Positions 30,778-39,634 of a stretch of 64,000 nt of DNA are shown piece by piece. Positions within the stretch are counted from its first letter, which is position 1. Each line of letters opens with the position of its first letter. Origin of the DNA: CAYNRE01 sp964399535 (GTDB taxonomy: Bacteria; Planctomycetota; Planctomycetia; Pirellulales; CAYNRE01); NCBI GenBank assembly GCA_964399535.1, contig CAYNRE010000069.1, positions 62,001 to 126,000 of the forward strand. The letters are read 5' to 3'. The position numbers and the translations under genes were made by a program. Below the pieces are notes generated by a model. It worked only from the letters and a program-made list of their open reading frames with translations, was not told the origin of the DNA and searched no databases.

Positions 30778-33165
30778 ACCCGCATTAACACCAACGTCAG
30801 CTCGATTGTGGCGCAGAAAACTCTCGCCCGATCGAACTCGCAACTTCAAGAAGCGTTGACCCGTCTGAGCACGGGTTTGCGAATCAACGTTGGTAAAGAC
30901 GACCCGGCCGGTTTGATCGCTAGCGAGGTGCTGCGGAGCGACATCACGGGCACCCAGCGGGCCATCACCAATAGCGAACGCGCCAACCAACTCATTTCCA
31001 CGGCCGACAGCGCCCTGGGCCAGGTCAGCTCGCTGCTGAACGATATCCGCGGCCTGGTCTCGGAAGCGGCCAACACCGGGGCTCTGAGCGAAGAGCAGAT
31101 CGACGCCAACCAGTTGCAGGTCGACGCCTCGCTGGAATCGATCGATCGCATCGCCCGCGTCACCTCGTTCCAGGGACGCCGCCTGCTGGATGGCAGCCTC
31201 GACTTCCAGCGCACCGCGCCGGGCAACGCCACGAACGCGGCCGTGGGGTCGGTCACCACGCTGCAGAATTCCAGCGGGGTCGTCTCGGGTGGTGCCGCGA
31301 ACACCGACATCGTGCTCTCGGCCCGCACCTCGGGTTCCAACTACACGGTCCGGTTCATCGACAACGCGAGCCTTTCCGCCGGCAGCGAGATCGTCTCGGT
31401 CTCGGGCTCGGAGATCACGGTCCAGATCCGCTCGGGTTCGTCGACCGCGGCCAACGTGATTTCGGCCATCAACGCCCAAAGCGGCGTGGTCAGCGCCACC
31501 GCCTCGGGGGCGTCGGGCGGCTCCTTCACGGCCAGCTTCCAATCGGCGACCCGGGCCTCGGCCCGAATCACCGGTAGCGCCGCCGGCACCGATTCGCTCA
31601 CCCTCACCGCCCTCAGCGGCGGCACCGCGGCCAACGTGACGATCAAGCTGATCGATAGCACGGGCTTGTCGGCCGGCAGCGAAACGGTGACATTCTCCGG
31701 CGGAGAGCTGCAGATTCAGATTCGATCGGGGGTCACCACCGGTGCCCAGATCATTTCGGCGATCAATGCCCAGTCGTCGCTGTTCAGTGCCAGCGGCCTC
31801 TCCGGTTCGACGGCCAGCGCCTATGTAAGCGGCAACTTCCTGGCCTCGGCCGGCACCAACGACAGCGCCACCCGTTCGTTCCTTACCTCGGGCGGCGGCT
31901 CGGGCAACATCGTGGTTACGGCCGAGAACGCCGGGGCCGAGTACAACGACGTCACCATCCGCTTCACCAGCGGCGGTACGGCCGGCTCGGAGACGGTGAG
32001 CTACAACGCCACGAGCAAGGTGCTGAACATTACGATCCAAGACGGCGTCAGCACGGCGGCCGGCGTGGTCAGTGCCATCAACGCCCAGACCTCGCTGTTC
32101 ACCGCGGCCCTAGCGTCGGGCAGCACCAGCGCCGGCATCGTCTCGGCCACGGCCTCGGCCGGCACGACTTCGGCCGGGTACAGCGAAGCTCAGGTCGACA
32201 ATATCAGCATCACCCAGGCCAACTTCGGCACGCTCTCGGCAATCGGCCTCAATCTCGTGGTCGACCGCCAGGCTACCCAGGCCCAGGTAACCTACTCGGG
32301 TACGGCCCTGAATACCCCGGTGACCCTGAAGATCGCCGGCAACCGGGGCAACGAAGTGCGGAACTTCGGTGCCGGCACCTCGCTCGACGGAATCGCCGAG
32401 GCCATCAACCTGGTCTCCGATTCCACCGGTGTCAGTGCTCGCGTCGTCTCGGGCAGCACCACCAACGACCTGGTGCTGACCTCGATCGACTACGGCTCCG
32501 ATGCTTATATCGAAACCGAAACGATCGGCAACCCGGCCCTGTTCCAAACCTACGACCGTAACGGTTCGGCGGTCAGCAGCCGCATCACGGGCACCGACGT
32601 TCAGGTCCGCGTCAATGGCGTCACGGCCACGGCCCGCGGGCTCGATGCCTCGATCAATACGGCCCAGCTCGATCTCTCCTTCACCATCTCGAGCCGGCTC
32701 ACCGATGGGTCGAGCGTGAACTTCACCATCACCGGCGGCGGTGCGAAGTTCCAGATCGGTCCCGACGTGGTCTCCAACCAACAGGCCCGGCTGGGTATCC
32801 AGAACGTCAGCACGGTCACCCTGGGCGGTCCGAGCGGCAAGCTCTACGAGCTCCGCACGGGCGAGGTGAAGTCGTTGCGAAACGATGCCACCGCAGCCGG
32901 CCGAGTGGTCGACGAGGTCATCAGCTCGGTCACGAGCCTCCGCGGTCGACTGGGTGCCTTCCAGAAAACCACGCTCGACACCAATATCCTCACCCTCAAC
33001 GACACCTTGGAAAACCTGATCAGTGCCGAAAGCTCGATCCGCGACGCCGACTTCGCCGCGGAAAGTGCCAAACTGACGCGGGCCCAAATCCTGGTGCAAT
33101 CGGGTACCTCGGTGTTGGCCATCGCCAACCAGAGCCCGCAGGGTGTGCTCAGTCTGCTCCGGTAA
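30775..33165 (+). CDS. fliC: Large flagellin with Ser/Thr-rich repeat domain
   Basis: The 796-residue protein has the conserved N-terminal D0/D1 region (TRINTNVSSIVAQKTLARSNSQLQEALTRLSTGLRINVGKDDPAGLIASE ... FQGRRLLDGS, about residues 1-140). The matching C-terminus includes IRDADFAAESAKLTRAQILVQSGTSVLAIANQSPQGVLSLLR. The centre (about 165-480) has three long imperfect repeats containing ITVQIRSGSSTAANVISAINAQ, LQIQIRSGVTTGAQIISAINAQ and LNITIQDGVSTAAGVVSAINAQ. Typical flagellins are 270-500 residues, so the surface domain is greatly expanded. It is very rich in Ser, Thr, Gly and Ala, a good target for O-glycosylation by the TPR-glycosyltransferases downstream. The start at 30775 is set by the D0 motif and GGAGGG. 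Confidence 0.95.
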   Translation: MTRINTNVSSIVAQKTLARSNSQLQEALTRLSTGLRINVGKDDPAGLIASEVLRSDITGTQRAITNSERANQLISTADSALGQVSSLLNDIRGLVSEAANTGALSEEQIDANQLQVDASLESIDRIARVTSFQGRRLLDGSLDFQRTAPGNATNAAVGSVTTLQNSSGVVSGGAANTDIVLSARTSGSNYTVRFIDNASLSAGSEIVSVSGSEITVQIRSGSSTAANVISAINAQSGVVSATASGASGGSFTASFQSATRASARITGSAAGTDSLTLTALSGGTAANVTIKLIDSTGLSAGSETVTFSGGELQIQIRSGVTTGAQIISAINAQSSLFSASGLSGSTASAYVSGNFLASAGTNDSATRSFLTSGGGSGNIVVTAENAGAEYNDVTIRFTSGGTAGSETVSYNATSKVLNITIQDGVSTAAGVVSAINAQTSLFTAALASGSTSAGIVSATASAGTTSAGYSEAQVDNISITQANFGTLSAIGLNLVVDRQATQAQVTYSGTALNTPVTLKIAGNRGNEVRNFGAGTSLDGIAEAINLVSDSTGVSARVVSGSTTNDLVLTSIDYGSDAYIETETIGNPALFQTYDRNGSAVSSRITGTDVQVRVNGVTATARGLDASINTAQLDLSFTISSRLTDGSSVNFTITGGGAKFQIGPDVVSNQQARLGIQNVSTVTLGGPSGKLYELRTGEVKSLRNDATAAGRVVDEVISSVTSLRGRLGAFQKTTLDTNILTLNDTLENLISAESSIRDADFAAESAKLTRAQILVQSGTSVLAIANQSPQGVLSLLR

Positions 33166-33199
33166 GCCCGGGGCTACGAACGGTTCCCAAGCGAATCTC

Positions 33200-33254
33200 A
33201 ACCCGCTGGTCCCGCCCGTCCGATCTAAAGGACAGGGGGACCGGCGGGTTTTTT
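33200..33254 (+). terminator. Rho-independent terminator after flagellin
   Basis: AACCCGC-T-GGTCCC (from 33200) pairs with GGGACC-GGCGGGTT, with a nested CGTCC/GGAC stem inside, followed directly by a run of six or more T (33249-33254) and a second T-rich stretch. It begins 35 bp after the flagellin stop. Flagellin is therefore probably transcribed as a single-gene unit, separate from the TPR-glycosyltransferase genes. Confidence 0.85.
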
Positions 33255-33420
33255 CGTTTTCTGCCGGTGAGAACGACTTTTCCGTCCCTCGCCTTCCGCC
33301 CAACGGAACCGGACCGCCTGGTCAGGCGATCCCCCCCTCTGGTTTCAAGGGGCGCGTCTCAAACTAAAAAAACGTGGTCCCCGAGCGTCGCGCACGGCTG
33401 GCCACCAGAGAAAGTTGGCG

Positions 33421-36400
33421 ATGACGGAACATCGCGCCCACCTCCAGGCGGGGCTGGATCATCATCGGGCCGGGCGACTGGCCGAAGCCCAGGACTGCTA
33501 CCACCAGGTCTCCCAGAACGACCCAGCTTGCGCCGACGCCTGGAACCTGTTGGGCGTCATCGAGCAGCAGCGCGGCCAATCGGCCGCCGCCGTGGAACTG
33601 ATCTCGCGGGCCAGCGAACTCGACCCTTCGCGCTGGGAATTCCTCAGCAACCTGGGCTGCGCCTATCAAGATCTGGGCGATTACCAGGCGGCAGCCCGGG
33701 CTCACGCGGCCGCGCGCGATTTGGCGCCCGAGCGCCCACAGCTTTGGAGCAATTGGGCCTCGGCCCTGTACCAACAGGGCCAGGTCGACGAAGCGGCCAA
33801 GGCCTGGCACCGAGCGATTCAGCTCGAACCCGGCCATGCCGAGGCTTACTACAACTTGGGCAATCTGTACCGGGAATCGAATCGAGCCTCCGAAGCAGCG
33901 CAGTGCTACCGGCGCTGCCTGAAGACCAATCCACAACATCGTTTGGCCTTCGAAAACCTTACCGCCCTCTGGCTTGCCCAGGGAAAGCTCGACCAGGTGC
34001 TCGAAGCGTGTGCTCGGGCATCGCAGGGGCAACCCGAGTGGGCCGAACCATGGTATCGCGCCGGGCTGGCTCACAAGGGCCGAGGCGACCTTCCCTTGGC
34101 CCTGGCCGCTTACGACCAGGCGCTGGCTCGCGCCCCCCAGGCCGCCGAAATTCGCTTCGCCCGCTCGCTGGTTCAGTGGCAACGGGGCGATCGATCGGCC
34201 GCCCTGCCCGACTGGGAATCGCGCTGGTTTCGCGGCGGGCTGTCGGGCCGCCCCGCGCTCGATTGGCCACAATGGCGGGGCCAGCCACTGGCCGGAAAGA
34301 AGATTCTGATCTGGGGGGAATTGGCGGCCGACGACGAACTGGCGTTTTCCGGTTGCCTGCCAGCCGTCGTCTCCGCGGCGCGGCACACGGTGATCGAGTG
34401 CGAGCCACGGCTCGTGCCGCTGTTGCGGCGCTCGTTTCCGACCGCCACGGTCAACGCCCGGGCCGAGTCGCCGACGTACTATCGTCCGCGCGGGTCCGAG
34501 CCGTTCGACTTTCAGGCTCCGCTGGGCGATCTACCCTGCTGGCTTCCACCAGGGGGCCGGGCAACCGAGAATCGCTCCGGCGAAACCGGCGATGCCGACT
34601 CGGCCTCGACGACAGGCTGGCTCCGGCCCGACCGAGAGCTGCGACTGCGCAATCGCGAACGGCTCGCCGAACTCGGTCCAGGCTTGACCGTGGGGCTCGC
34701 CTGGCGCGATCCGCCCCGCGCTTGGGGTGTTTCTGATCTGGGGTCGAAACTGGCCGACTGGCTGCCGCTGCTTTCGCTGCCGGGAGTGCACTGGGTCAAT
34801 CTGCAACCCGGAACTGGGCGGCAGGTGTTCGAGCAACTCAACCAGCAGCACGGCATCGAGGTTCGGGAATGGTTCGACCAGGACCTGGTGAACCACCTCG
34901 ACCCGCTCGCCGGCCGGCTGGCGGCCGTCGACCTGGTGATCACCGTGCCTTCGACGGTCGCGCACCTGACCGGCGCGCTCGGACTGGAGGCGTGGGTCGT
35001 GGTCCCACGCGGTGCCGAGTGGTACTGGGGTACCACCGACCAGTGCGAATGGTATCCGAGCTTGAAACTGTTTCGGCAGCAGAGCGAAAACTGGTCCGCC
35101 CTACTGGCCCGGCTTCGCGCTGCGCTAGCCGAACGAATCGCTGCCTGGCAGGGGGCCGAGCCTGGGGTGGTCGGGGCCCAGCGGCCGCCGGGCAGCGCCC
35201 CGCCCGATTCGCGTGTCTGTGAGCCCATCCGTGAGCCGCTAAGCCAGGCCGTAACCAAAGCTCAACAGCGGGCCCAGGCGGGCCAGGCTGATGAAGCCCT
35301 GGTCGAATTGACTGCCCTGGTCCAGCAGCACCCCGATTGCGGCGAACTGCGCTACCAGTGCGGCGCGCTTGCGCTCAAGCACAAGAAAAGCGAACTGGCC
35401 ATCACCCACCTGGTCGAGGCGGCGCAACTGTTGCCGGGCAGCCCGTTCGCGCGTTTCTACCTGGCGGCGGCCTACGCCGATCGCAAGCGGACCCACGACG
35501 CGATCGACGTGGTGCGCCAGGCCGTGGCGCTTAAGCCCGATTTTCCCGAGGCCCACCTGAACCTGGGGGCCTACCTCGAGCGTTTGAGCCGGTACGACGA
35601 GGCCTTGATCCACGCCAGCCGGGCCGCCGAGCTCATGCCCAAGAGCGCTTCGGTTTTCTACAACCTGGCCAACGTTCGCCTGCACCTGGGCCACCTGGAA
35701 GAAGCGCTCAAGGCTTACCAGCAAAGCCTCGATCTTGACCCCACGCAGCCCAAAGCCCATTGGAACCGATCCGTGGCGCTGCTTTTGCTGCGCCGATTCG
35801 AGCAGGGCTGGCCGGAATGGGAGTATCGCGAAGCGGCCGGCGAAGTCATCGTCGACAAGTTCGACGAACCCACTTGGAATGGTTGTTCGTTGGCCGGAAA
35901 GACACTGCTTTACCACGCCGAGCAGGGGGTGGGCGACGAGATCATGTTCGCGTCTTGCTTGCCCGACCTGATCCAAGAGGCGGCCCACGTGGTGATCAAC
36001 TGCGAGCCGCGGCTCGAATCGTTGATGCGCCGTTCGTTTCCGGGCACCACGGTCTGCCCGGTGCGGCGCCCCCTCAAGGAACCCTGGCGTCCTCCGGTAC
36101 CGGTCGACCTTACCGTTACGGCGGGCAGCGTGCCGCGCTACCTGAGGCCCACGATCGAAAGTTTTCCGCGCACTGCTTATCTGGTTCCCGATCCGGCCCA
36201 AGTGGCCTGGTGGCGCGAGCAGTTCGCCGCCCGCGGCCAGGGGCTTCGCGTGGGCATTTCCTGGCGAGCCGGGGGGAAGGCCAACGAACAGAAGCGCCGG
36301 ACCGCCGCGCTGGAAGACTGGGGCCGAATTCTCCGCTTGCCCGGCATCGACTGGATCAACCTGCAGTACGGCGACTGCACGGAAGAGCTGGCCTGGGCTC

Positions 36401-37560
36401 GACGCGAATTGGGAGTCGACATCCACGACTTCGCCGAGGGCGACCCCCTCAAGGACCTCGACGGCTTCGCGGCCCGCGTCGCCGCGCTCGACCTGGTGTT
36501 TTCGATCGGAAACACCACGATTCACATGGCCGGCGCGGTGGGAACGCCTACCTGGGTTGTTCTGCCCCAAGTGCCCGGTTGGCGCTACATGGTCGAGGGG
36601 GACGATCTGCTTTGGTATGGTTGCGTGCGGCTGTTTCGCCAATTGCGGCCCGACGATTGGACCGGCTTGTTTGCTCATATGGCCGACCGGCTGCAGGCCT
36701 GGGTCGACGCCAACGCCGGCCTTCGGCGAGAACGCGCCGAGCAGCCAAGGCAGCCGCGCAGCTCGGGCCAGGCGGTTCGGAGCGCTGCGGCCGCCGCTCC
36801 GGTAGCGCTGCCGAAGGCAACCCCGCGCACGCTCTTCCTCGATGGGCTCCGACACCAGCGGCTGGGGCAGCCGGCCGAGGCCGAGCGATGCTACCGCCAG
36901 GTCATTGCCCACCATCCGGATCACACCGATGCTCTGCAGCTACTAGGGCTGATTCTGCTCGGTCAGGGCGACCACCAGCAGGCCATCGAGCTGATGCAGC
37001 GTTCGTTGGCCATCAACGAGGCCCAGGGGCTGGTTCACTACAACCTAGGAACCGCGTGGGAAGCGGCAGGAAAGCCCCAGCAGGCCATCGCGGCGTACGA
37101 GCGGGCGATCGAGCTTGAGCCCACGCTGGCCGAAGCCCACCTGAACCTGGGCGTGGCGCTGCAGAAGCGACGCGACCTGGAAGCGGCGAAAGAATGTTTC
37201 CGCCGGGCCCTGGCCGTACGCCCCCGATACGCCGAGGCCCACAACAACCTGGGCTTCGCGCTGCTGGCTTCGGGCCAGGCGGAACAGGCACTTGAGCGGT
37301 TCGACCAGGCCCTGACCCTCAGATCCGACTATCCCGAGTGTCGCCGAAGTCGAGCGCGGGCGTTGGCACAATTGGGGCGCACCGAGTTGGCCGCGGAGGC
37401 CTATCAACAGCTCTTGGCCGAGTTCCCGGGCGACACCGCGATCCGCGACGAATTGGCGGCGCTCCGTCCGCAAGCCCCGGCGCCGCATCGACCGGCCGTG
37501 GTTCCCGCCCCGCACCTGGGCCGACTTCCGCAGGACACGCACTACGAAGCAACGCGGTAA
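33421..37560 (+). CDS. Giant TPR-glycosyltransferase, TPR-GT-TPR-GT-TPR
   Basis: The 1379-residue protein has five blocks. TPR repeats (about 5-250; e.g. AEAYYNLGNLYRESNRASEAAQCYRR) are followed by a GT-B-like module (about 290-565). A second TPR block (about 605-790) and a second module (about 825-1095) follow, then a third TPR block (about 1135-1350) with no glycosyltransferase behind it. The second module has the intact loop HAEQGVGDEIMFASCLPDL and NTTIHMAGAVGTPTWV. The first reads IWGELAADDELAFSGCLPA and STVAHLTGALG, so the glycine-rich loop is lost and it may be inactive. TPR plus GT9-like glycosyltransferase is the layout of FlmG, a flagellin glycosyltransferase in Caulobacter whose TPR domain binds flagellin. 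The position right after flagellin supports that role. Confidence 0.85.
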   Translation: MTEHRAHLQAGLDHHRAGRLAEAQDCYHQVSQNDPACADAWNLLGVIEQQRGQSAAAVELISRASELDPSRWEFLSNLGCAYQDLGDYQAAARAHAAARDLAPERPQLWSNWASALYQQGQVDEAAKAWHRAIQLEPGHAEAYYNLGNLYRESNRASEAAQCYRRCLKTNPQHRLAFENLTALWLAQGKLDQVLEACARASQGQPEWAEPWYRAGLAHKGRGDLPLALAAYDQALARAPQAAEIRFARSLVQWQRGDRSAALPDWESRWFRGGLSGRPALDWPQWRGQPLAGKKILIWGELAADDELAFSGCLPAVVSAARHTVIECEPRLVPLLRRSFPTATVNARAESPTYYRPRGSEPFDFQAPLGDLPCWLPPGGRATENRSGETGDADSASTTGWLRPDRELRLRNRERLAELGPGLTVGLAWRDPPRAWGVSDLGSKLADWLPLLSLPGVHWVNLQPGTGRQVFEQLNQQHGIEVREWFDQDLVNHLDPLAGRLAAVDLVITVPSTVAHLTGALGLEAWVVVPRGAEWYWGTTDQCEWYPSLKLFRQQSENWSALLARLRAALAERIAAWQGAEPGVVGAQRPPGSAPPDSRVCEPIREPLSQAVTKAQQRAQAGQADEALVELTALVQQHPDCGELRYQCGALALKHKKSELAITHLVEAAQLLPGSPFARFYLAAAYADRKRTHDAIDVVRQAVALKPDFPEAHLNLGAYLERLSRYDEALIHASRAAELMPKSASVFYNLANVRLHLGHLEEALKAYQQSLDLDPTQPKAHWNRSVALLLLRRFEQGWPEWEYREAAGEVIVDKFDEPTWNGCSLAGKTLLYHAEQGVGDEIMFASCLPDLIQEAAHVVINCEPRLESLMRRSFPGTTVCPVRRPLKEPWRPPVPVDLTVTAGSVPRYLRPTIESFPRTAYLVPDPAQVAWWREQFAARGQGLRVGISWRAGGKANEQKRRTAALEDWGRILRLPGIDWINLQYGDCTEELAWARRELGVDIHDFAEGDPLKDLDGFAARVAALDLVFSIGNTTIHMAGAVGTPTWVVLPQVPGWRYMVEGDDLLWYGCVRLFRQLRPDDWTGLFAHMADRLQAWVDANAGLRRERAEQPRQPRSSGQAVRSAAAAAPVALPKATPRTLFLDGLRHQRLGQPAEAERCYRQVIAHHPDHTDALQLLGLILLGQGDHQQAIELMQRSLAINEAQGLVHYNLGTAWEAAGKPQQAIAAYERAIELEPTLAEAHLNLGVALQKRRDLEAAKECFRRALAVRPRYAEAHNNLGFALLASGQAEQALERFDQALTLRSDYPECRRSRARALAQLGRTELAAEAYQQLLAEFPGDTAIRDELAALRPQAPAPHRPAVVPAPHLGRLPQDTHYEATR

Positions 37561-37594
37561 ACTCGCAGCGTATCCAGAGTCTTGAAAGGTTGCC

Positions 37595-39634
37595 GTGTCG
37601 CAGGTCGATCCAGGTTTGGCTCAAGCCGAAGACCACCTCCAGCATGGTCGCTGGTCCGAAGCGCGCCGGGCCATCGAGCGCGTGTTGGCGGAAAACCCTC
37701 AACACCATTCCGCCCTCACCTTGGCCGCGGTGCTAGCGCAGCGCGAAGGGAAATCGGCCCAGGCCATCGAGCTGCTCGGCCAGGTGGCCCGGCTGAAACC
37801 CGCCTCGGCCCAGGCCCATTTCAACCTGGGAGCCGGCTGTTTGGCGGCCGGCCAAACCCAGGCCGCGGCCGACCATTTTCGGCAGGCCATCGAGTGTGAT
37901 GCAACCGACGCTCCCAGTTGGGCCGCGCTCGGCCAATTGGCCGCCCGGGCGGGTAATTGGCCACAGGCCCGCCAGCAACTTATGCAGGCCGTGCAACTGA
38001 ACAGTTCGGTCGCCGCATGGCACCACGATTTGGCCGTTACCTTGGCCGCGCTGGGCCAGCACCAACAGGCTGGCGAGCATTTCGCCGCGGCGGCCGCGCT
38101 CGATCCAGAGCACTTGGCGTCGCACCTGGGCCGGCTGCAACAAGAACAGCGGCTGCGGGGCGCCCCGTACGCGCTGCCTGGCTGGCAAGCGCTAACGCGG
38201 CGGTTTCCCCAGGCGGGGCCGGCCTGGTATGGGCTGGCCGAGGCCTATTTGGCCTCCGCGCAGCCGGCCGAAGCGCTGGCCGCTTGCCGACAGGGCCAAG
38301 GGTTGCGGCCGACCCATGCTCCTGGCTGGTTTCAAGCAGCGTTGGCGCTCCGCGAGCTAGACCGCGCGGAAGAATCGCTCTCCGCTTGCCGGCGGGCCGA
38401 ACAGCTCGGATTCGACTCGGGAAGAGCCGCCGAGCTGGCCGGACAGGCGCTGTGGGATTTAGGACAGTTCGCGGCGGCTGAACACGAGTTTGCCCGCGCC
38501 CTTGCCCTGCAGCCTGGCCGTGTGGCGGTGCAACTCAATTTGGCCTCGGCCCAATTGATCCAAGAAAAATTCGACCAGGGTTGGGCCCATTACGCCTGGC
38601 GCACCCAGGCCGAAGGCTTCTCGCCCCCGGCCTGGCAGTGCCCGAAACTACCCTGTTGGGACGGCTCCCCTCAACCAGCCGGGCGGCTCCTGGTGCTTGG
38701 CGAGCAAGGGCTGGGGGACGAAATCCTGTTCAGTACCTGTCTGCCCGATCTGCTCCGCCACGCGGGCCCGGTCACTTGGGTCTGCGATCCGCGGCTGGTG
38801 CGTCTCCTTTCTCGAGCGTTCCCCGAGGTGGAAGTGGTCGCTCGTCAGGCGTTGCCTGCGCCGGTAGTACCGCACGAAGTTGCCGCCCGCTGTAAGCGAC
38901 AGGTATTCTCGGGCAGTCTGCCGGCCCGGTTTCGACGAGCTTTGGCCGATTTCCCCCGGCAACCATGCCTCTTCTCGGCCGAGCCGGCGGCAGTCGCGCG
39001 GTGGCGCAATCGGCTCGCCGGGCTTGGTCCCGGGCTCAAGGTAGGCATTTCCTGGCAAGGCGGAGTCGCCGGCCGAGAAAGACGCCTCCGCTCGCTGCCG
39101 CTGGAGCATTGGTCGGCGTTGCTGGCCCAACCGGGGGTTGAAGCAGTCTGTTTGCAGTACGGCGACTGCCAGGCGGAGCTCGCCGCGTTTCGTCAAAGTA
39201 CAGGGCTAACCGTGCACCAGTTCCCCGAAGTGGATCCGCTTGTCGAACTCGACGAATTCGCCGCCTTGGTTTCCGCGCTCGACCTGGTCATTTCCGTTCC
39301 CAACGCCACGGTTCACCTGGCCGGCGCACTGGGGGTCTCGACCTGGGCCCTGGTTCGGTTCTCGCCCGACTGGCGCTGGCTGGCGGCCGGCTCGCGGTGT
39401 CCTTGGTACGGTAGCGTGGGGCTGATCCGGCAGACCGCCCCCGGCGACTGGAGCCAGGTGATCGATCGAGCACGGGCCATGTTGCGGGACGAAATCCGCG
39501 GCCGCTGGCCGAGCCGCGCGACGCTCTTGGAGGGGCGCGGCGCAGCCCGGCAAATGCCAGCCGCGCTCGGCGATGCGAAGTACGGCTCCGCTACGTCTCT
39601 CGTCGAGAACCCTGCGGGGTTGGGGCACCCATGA
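37595..39634 (+). CDS. TPR-glycosyltransferase (FlmG-like)
   Basis: The 679-residue protein starts at a GTG (SQVDPGLAQAEDHLQHGRW). It has TPR-type repeats over about residues 1-320 and a C-terminal glycosyltransferase module with LLVLGEQGLGDEILFSTCLPDLL (about 365-385), KVGISWQGG, VCLQYGDCQAEL and LDLVISVPNATVHLAGALGVSTWAL (near 565-590). Repeats in the middle (residues 180-300) are more degenerate than in the neighbours. It follows the giant paralogue by 34 bp and overlaps the next paralogue by ATGA. The three are probably co-transcribed and co-translated. It likely glycosylates flagellin or another axial protein; donor and acceptor are unknown. Confidence 0.86.
   Translation: MSQVDPGLAQAEDHLQHGRWSEARRAIERVLAENPQHHSALTLAAVLAQREGKSAQAIELLGQVARLKPASAQAHFNLGAGCLAAGQTQAAADHFRQAIECDATDAPSWAALGQLAARAGNWPQARQQLMQAVQLNSSVAAWHHDLAVTLAALGQHQQAGEHFAAAAALDPEHLASHLGRLQQEQRLRGAPYALPGWQALTRRFPQAGPAWYGLAEAYLASAQPAEALAACRQGQGLRPTHAPGWFQAALALRELDRAEESLSACRRAEQLGFDSGRAAELAGQALWDLGQFAAAEHEFARALALQPGRVAVQLNLASAQLIQEKFDQGWAHYAWRTQAEGFSPPAWQCPKLPCWDGSPQPAGRLLVLGEQGLGDEILFSTCLPDLLRHAGPVTWVCDPRLVRLLSRAFPEVEVVARQALPAPVVPHEVAARCKRQVFSGSLPARFRRALADFPRQPCLFSAEPAAVARWRNRLAGLGPGLKVGISWQGGVAGRERRLRSLPLEHWSALLAQPGVEAVCLQYGDCQAELAAFRQSTGLTVHQFPEVDPLVELDEFAALVSALDLVISVPNATVHLAGALGVSTWALVRFSPDWRWLAAGSRCPWYGSVGLIRQTAPGDWSQVIDRARAMLRDEIRGRWPSRATLLEGRGAARQMPAALGDAKYGSATSLVENPAGLGHP

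Noticed and set aside
36825..37560. Idea that the giant TPR protein and the next gene are one gene split by a frameshift
   Set aside because: The C-terminal TPR block ends naturally with a low-complexity tail, and the next gene has its own full TPR block and a plausible GTG start, so no broken domain needs repair.
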